From: an uncultured Prevotellaceae bacterium
GTDB lineage: Bacteria; Bacteroidota; Bacteroidia; Bacteroidales; Bacteroidaceae
DNA: 7,294 bases
NCBI GenBank assembly: GCA_900313845.1
Contig: OMTC01000086.1
Coordinates: 1 to 7,294 of the forward strand
Reading direction: 5' to 3'
Shown: piece by piece, positions 3,795 through 7,294 of the stretch
How the letters are laid out: every line of letters starts with the position of its first letter
Numbering within the stretch: position 1 is the stretch's first letter
The notes under the pieces: model-generated
The model's database searches: none
Seen by the model: only the letters and a program-made list of their open reading frames with translations
What the model was told of the DNA's origin: nothing
Program-made: the position numbers and the translations under genes

Positions 3795-4776
3795 AGTCGT
3801 TGCTTAGTGCGGCATCGATATTGCGCTTGAGTCCTGCGTACTTGGCGCGTTTCACGGCTGAGCCTTTGAAGAGGCGACGATAGTCCTCTTCGGTGAGCTG
3901 TTTCCAATCATCGGGAGTCATCTTGAGAAATTCTTCGGAAGGGGAGAATTCCTCGATGTCTGTGGCTTGTGCAAAGCGGTTGTGAGGACAGATGAGTTGG
4001 CAGCGGTCACAACCGTAGATGTAGTTGCCCATGGCTTCAGCTTCCGCATCGGGGATAGCGTTGCGGTTCTCGATGGTGAGATAGGAGAGGCAACGGTTGG
4101 CATCCAGTCCGTTCGCGGTGAGAGCACCCGTGGGACAGGCATGGAGACAGTTCTCGCAGGTGCCGCAATGGTTGGGCATGGGCGAGTTGTAGGTGTCGAA
4201 AGTGGCGGTGGTGATGATTTCACCAAGGAAAAAGAAGCTCCCAGCGTGGGGAATGATGAGATTGGTGTTTTTGCCTATCCAGCCCAATCCTGCTTGATAA
4301 GCCCAATAGCGGTCGAGCATGGGAACGGTGTCGCAACAGATTTTATGCTCACCTTCTATCAATGACGCCAACTCCTGAAGTTTGGCTTTCATCACGTCGT
4401 GATAGTCTTTGCCGTAGGCATAATAAGCGAATTGCAGTTGGTCGTCCGCCAGTCGTTCCTTTGGAAAATAATTGAGCGCAACGACGATGATGCTTTTTGC
4501 TCCAGGCAGCAAAAGGCGTGGGTCGAGTCGTTTCTCCTCGTAGTTTTCCATGTATTGCATGGAAGCGTTCTTCCCCGATTGAATCCATGTCCGAAATGCC
4601 TGTGCATTCTTCTCATCCACCTTGTCAGCACGGGCGATGCCACAGGCGGAGAAACCTATGTTAAATGAAGAATGAAGAATGAAGAATGATGAATGGATTT
4701 TACCCTGCTCATTGGATGAGTAATTATCATTCTTCATTCTACATTCTTCATTCTTCATTTCAAATGTCTGCTCCAT
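3793..4776 (-). CDS. queG: Epoxyqueuosine reductase with an N-terminal repeat-derived insertion
   Basis: The enzyme reduces epoxyqueuosine to queuosine in tRNA (last step of queuosine synthesis), using cobalamin and two 4Fe-4S clusters in the cytoplasm. The 327-residue product shows the family hallmarks: GFSACGIARA (41-50), EKRLDPRLLLPGAKSIIVVA (81-100), a CDTVPMLDR segment (148-156) near the expected catalytic Asp, AGLGWIGKN (162-170), the cluster motif C204-C207-C210-C214-P, then C229 and C256-C259-C263-P. Residues 6-38 do not belong to the family; they are encoded by inverted heptamer repeats (4663-4762) inserted in frame. The ATG at 4776 is chosen because it precedes the insertion and overlaps the deacetylase gene by 22 bp, suggesting translational coupling. 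A start inside the repeat (for example codon 7 or 14) is an alternative. The catalytic body is intact, so the enzyme is probably active. Confidence 0.93.
   Translation of the reverse strand: MEQTFEMKNEECRMKNDNYSSNEQGKIHSSFFILHSSFNIGFSACGIARADKVDEKNAQAFRTWIQSGKNASMQYMENYEEKRLDPRLLLPGAKSIIVVALNYFPKERLADDQLQFAYYAYGKDYHDVMKAKLQELASLIEGEHKICCDTVPMLDRYWAYQAGLGWIGKNTNLIIPHAGSFFFLGEIITTATFDTYNSPMPNHCGTCENCLHACPTGALTANGLDANRCLSYLTIENRNAIPDAEAEAMGNYIYGCDRCQLICPHNRFAQATDIEEFSPSEEFLKMTPDDWKQLTEEDYRRLFKGSAVKRAKYAGLKRNIDAALSND
4663..4762. repeat. Inverted heptamer-repeat element inside queG
   Basis: The left arm (4663-4694, plus strand) is AATGAAG three times plus a variant AATGATG. The right arm (4724-4762), read on the minus strand, is AATGAAG, AATGAAG, AATGTAG, AATGAAG, AATGATA. 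The arms are inverted around a unique 29-bp centre. The insert is about 99 bp, equal to 33 codons, and keeps the queG frame open. It also touches the stop codon of the deacetylase gene. Confidence 0.85.
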
Positions 4777-5393
4777 TGCTGGTTTTCATCAAAGATTTTG
4801 AATTCGTAACCTTGGTCGCGCAGCCATTCGAGACTGCGAGGGAGCGCTGTACGGAGTTTGTCGATACTCTTCAGAGAGTCGTGGAAAGTGATGATGGAAC
4901 CGTTGCGGGCATAGCTTTTCACGTTCTCAAACACCTCGTCGGCATTGAGTCGCTTGGAGTAGTCGCGCGTCACGAGGTCCCACATCACGATGGTGAAATG
5001 ATGGCGCATCTTGATGTATTGTCTGTTGCGCATCCATCCGTGGGGCGGTCGGAAGAGTTTCGACTGAATGAGGCGGTCGGCTTTGTGCACGTTCCATACA
5101 TAATCTTTGGAATGCATCAGCCAGGTGATGTGGTTGTAGGTGTGGTTGCCCACACGGTGCCCACGTCGTTTCACCTCTTCGAAGAGTTCGGGATACTTCC
5201 TCACGTTGTCGCCCACCATGAAGAAAGTAGCCTTCACTCCGTATTGGTCGAGAATGTCAAGAACCCAAGGCGTGGCTTCAGGAATGGGTCCGTCGTCGAA
5301 GGTGATATACACCGCCTTCTCCTTTGGGTTCATTCGCCAGATGGCACTGGGATAGAGCCATCGCATCCACTTGCTTGGTTGTTCAATAATCAT
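4755..5393 (-). CDS. Polysaccharide deacetylase family protein (NodB domain)
   Basis: Members remove acyl groups from N- or O-acetylated sugars in polysaccharides, usually with a metal ion. The 212-residue protein has all five NodB motifs: TFDDGP (31-36, with the base and metal-binding Asp), HTYNH (84-88, metal His), FRPPHG (114-119), WDLVTRDY (138-145) and ITFHDS (168-173, catalytic His171). It is close to domain size, with only about 26 residues before motif 1, and shows no signal peptide or membrane span, so a cytoplasmic location is inferred, unusual for many relatives. AAAGGA overlaps the upstream stop codon and sits just before the ATG at 5393. It starts 6 bp after the DUF2723 gene and its 3' end overlaps queG, so the three form one operon. 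The substrate cannot be told from sequence; a cell-envelope glycan is plausible. Confidence 0.9.
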   Translation of the reverse strand: MIIEQPSKWMRWLYPSAIWRMNPKEKAVYITFDDGPIPEATPWVLDILDQYGVKATFFMVGDNVRKYPELFEEVKRRGHRVGNHTYNHITWLMHSKDYVWNVHKADRLIQSKLFRPPHGWMRNRQYIKMRHHFTIVMWDLVTRDYSKRLNADEVFENVKSYARNGSIITFHDSLKSIDKLRTALPRSLEWLRDQGYEFKIFDENQQWSRHLK

Positions 5394-5399
5394 TTTCCT

Positions 5400-7294
5400 T
5401 TATCTCAGGTTAATTCCTAATCGTTCGCAGCGTTGAGCGAAAGGTATGTAGAAGCTCTGGAGCGTCTTGTCCATTTCCTCTGCCTTCTTGGCAAATGCCT
5501 TCTGTTCCTTTTCTGTCTTGCTGCTCTCGCTTGCTTCTCGATAGGCGTTCTCGATGTCGGCAAGAATCGTGATTTGCGTGTAGATGTCGATGTAGTTGTT
5601 CTTGAAATGACCATCACCCAGCGATTCATACCAGTTGATGTATTCCACCGACTTCTTCTGCAACGCATTCATAATCTTCTCTGCCTTGTCGGTCTTGCCG
5701 TTTGCCATGAATGCACTGACCATGTCCATCGAACCACTCGTATAGTCGTGAGGCACATTGTAGTCAGGGATTTCCTTTTCGCACTTCTCGGCAGCAGCCA
5801 ATGCTTTGTCGGTCTTGCCTTCGTTGAGCAACTGGCGGATGAGCACTCCGAACCAGCGACGCTGCGTGTAGCACATGCGCATGGTGGTTTCGTCGATGTA
5901 GAGACCTGGCTGGGAGAGGTTGCCGTATTTGTAGCGGTTCACCATGTTGTCAAACATCTTGTCGGTGTCGGCAACTGTGTTCTGCACGCTGTTCTTCGCG
6001 TAGGAATAAGGAGTGAAGCGCCAAGCGATACCTTCCTGGAGGAAATGCTTGTAGAGCAGGTTGTAGTTGCTTGGTCCCACGGTGGTTGACATGTAGAGAG
6101 GACGAGAGAAGTTGCTGTTGGCAATCATCTCGAGCATCATCATGTAGCTCTTATAGACGCGTCCGCTTTCCGAAGTCTTTTTGCCGAAACGGTCGCAGCT
6201 CGTCACGTCGATCCACATTTTGTCAGGAATGATTTCGTTGCCGAGCGAATCCTTCTCTAATTTCATGCCCGACTTGCGAACTGCTTCCTTGTCCACGTTC
6301 ACGTAGAGCGAATCGGATGGCAAGCAGGATGGCAAGCTCGAAACGAATTCCTTGTATTCAGCAGGAATGTTCTTCTTGAGCACAAACTTCTGAATGGCAT
6401 TTGCCAATTCGAATGGCTCTTCGCCCCAAATCATCTTGGCACTCTCTGGGTCTTCCTGATAGAGCATGCGAACGAGCTGCTTGATTGGAATCTGCTGACC
6501 TGAATAGTTGATGGATGGGTTCACCTCCGTTGCCTCGTTGCTACCTGTTGTGTAGTCGATGCGTGCCCAACTGATTGGCAGTGGTGACGACTGTCCTTCT
6601 CCCTCGAAGGCAGGACGCTTCATCTGGTCGATGTACCAGTCGGTCTGCAAGTACGAAAGGTTGCAGACGCGCACGTCGGTACGGTTGCCTTCTGTGTCCT
6701 CGTTATACCAAAGAGGGAAGGTATCGTTATCGCCGTTGGTGAAAATCACACCGTCGTGAGGCACCGTCTCCAAGTAGTCGAGACCGAAGTCGCGACAGAT
6801 GTAGCGGTCGGAACGGTCGTGGTCGTCCCAAGTCTGGCTCACCATCTGTGCAGGAACTGCAATGGCAGGAACAAGCGAGATGAGGGAAGCACAGAGTTGT
6901 GCGTTCTTTGTTGACATCGACTTGAAAGCACGAGTCAACCAGTCGTAGATGGCGGTTACGCCCAATCCGCACCAGATGGCAAATGCATAGAACGAACCCG
7001 CGTAGGCGTAGTCACGCTCACGAGGCTGGTTTGGTGTCTGGTTCAGATAGACCACGATGGCGATACCTGTCATGAAGAAGAGGAAGAACACCACCCAGAA
7101 CTGCTGGATGCCGCGTGCGCCACGGAATGCCTGCCAGAAGAAGCCGAGCAGACCGAGGATGAGTGGCAGACAGTAGAACACGTTGTGGCCCTTGTTCTCT
7201 TGCAGGTCGCTTGGCAACTGACTTTGGTCGCCAAGGCGAGCGTTGTCGATGGCAGAGAAACCTGTCAACCAGTTGCCATGCTCCAGTTCGCCAT
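5400..7294 (-). CDS. DUF2723 family membrane protein, C-terminal part (cut by window edge)
   Basis: The frame is open to the right edge, so the start and the N-terminal catalytic half lie outside; about 630 residues are visible. They begin GELEHGNWLTGF, followed by IDNARLGDQ. Four hydrophobic segments lie at about visible residues 36-56, 65-85, 98-119 and 130-151, with the conserved NQTPNQPRERDYAYAGSFYA between and in the second and third. The remainder is a long soluble, probably periplasmic region with an NGDNDTFPLWY motif and helix-rich, repeat-like C-terminal segments. The family is common in Bacteroidetes and is regarded as related to protein O-mannosyltransferase-type enzymes, so a lipid-linked sugar transfer role is likely but its acceptor is unknown. 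Its stop is 6 bp before the deacetylase start, and a shared glycan-related role is plausible. TTG at 7268 is not the true start, since the frame and family-like sequence continue upstream. Confidence 0.88.
   Translation of the reverse strand, partial: GELEHGNWLTGFSAIDNARLGDQSQLPSDLQENKGHNVFYCLPLILGLLGFFWQAFRGARGIQQFWVVFFLFFMTGIAIVVYLNQTPNQPRERDYAYAGSFYAFAIWCGLGVTAIYDWLTRAFKSMSTKNAQLCASLISLVPAIAVPAQMVSQTWDDHDRSDRYICRDFGLDYLETVPHDGVIFTNGDNDTFPLWYNEDTEGNRTDVRVCNLSYLQTDWYIDQMKRPAFEGEGQSSPLPISWARIDYTTGSNEATEVNPSINYSGQQIPIKQLVRMLYQEDPESAKMIWGEEPFELANAIQKFVLKKNIPAEYKEFVSSLPSCLPSDSLYVNVDKEAVRKSGMKLEKDSLGNEIIPDKMWIDVTSCDRFGKKTSESGRVYKSYMMMLEMIANSNFSRPLYMSTTVGPSNYNLLYKHFLQEGIAWRFTPYSYAKNSVQNTVADTDKMFDNMVNRYKYGNLSQPGLYIDETTMRMCYTQRRWFGVLIRQLLNEGKTDKALAAAEKCEKEIPDYNVPHDYTSGSMDMVSAFMANGKTDKAEKIMNALQKKSVEYINWYESLGDGHFKNNYIDIYTQITILADIENAYREASESSKTEKEQKAFAKKAEEMDKTLQSFYIPFAQRCERLGINLR

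Noticed and set aside
3413..3907. ORFs on both strands across the small RNA (plus 3413-3778 and minus 3515-3907)
   Set aside because: They cross the tandem repeat, a consensus promoter, a terminator or the queG 3' end in the wrong frame, and show no recognisable domains.
4686..5420. Long plus-strand ORF of 244 codons
   Set aside because: It lies opposite the deacetylase gene, which has all catalytic motifs on the minus strand. It has no family resemblance and starts in the heptamer repeat.
5433..6089. Plus-strand ORF of 218 codons
   Set aside because: It is antisense to the clear DUF2723 coding frame and has the composition of a shadow frame (Val/Leu/His rich).
7266..7268. TTG as the start codon of the DUF2723 gene
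   Set aside because: The frame continues to the window edge with family-like residues (GELEHGNW) before it, so the gene is cut by the window.

Overview
The window looks like chromosomal DNA of a Bacteroidetes bacterium, most likely Prevotella-like. Three things point there. Four promoters match the Bacteroidetes sigma-factor consensus (TTG or TTTG, 20 bp spacer, TAnnTTTG). The secreted proteins have signal peptides ending in 'AQ'. The large gene at the right edge belongs to the Bacteroidetes-type DUF2723 membrane glycosyltransferase family. Nearly all genes lie on the minus strand.

Right part (3793-7294): a tight minus-strand operon. The C-terminal part of a DUF2723 protein is followed after 6 bp by a polysaccharide deacetylase, whose 3' end overlaps the epoxyqueuosine reductase gene queG by 22 bp. 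The N-terminal part of queG carries a roughly 33-codon in-frame insertion made of inverted GAATGAA-type heptamer repeats.

Middle part (2004-3792): about 1.8 kb without a conventional gene, but not empty. On the minus strand a consensus promoter (2832-2862) and an intrinsic terminator (2123-2162) frame a transcript of about 690 nt. It carries two tiny hydrophobic peptide ORFs (19 and 25 codons) that look like diverged duplicates, each with a Shine-Dalgarno-like sequence, plus two less certain mini-ORFs and several hairpins. On the plus strand a second consensus promoter (3605-3636) and an intrinsic terminator (3764-3794) frame a likely small RNA of about 150 nt. Its 3' end meets the queG stop codon. 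Between them (2863-3604) lie a 15-bp-stem palindrome, short tandem repeats and no credible gene.

Left part (1-2003): three minus-strand genes for small secreted proteins of unknown function. Two of them (1-327 and 357-782) are adjacent, probably co-transcribed and apparently paralogous. The third (1197-2003) has its own promoter just after the small-peptide terminator. The spacer 783-1196 holds two copies of a dispersed repeat, and the second copy supplies the last codons and stop of the third gene.

The small-peptide transcript is the most unusual content. It resembles what would be expected of small membrane peptides or type I toxin-like genes, but no antisense promoter is visible and no function can be assigned from sequence alone.
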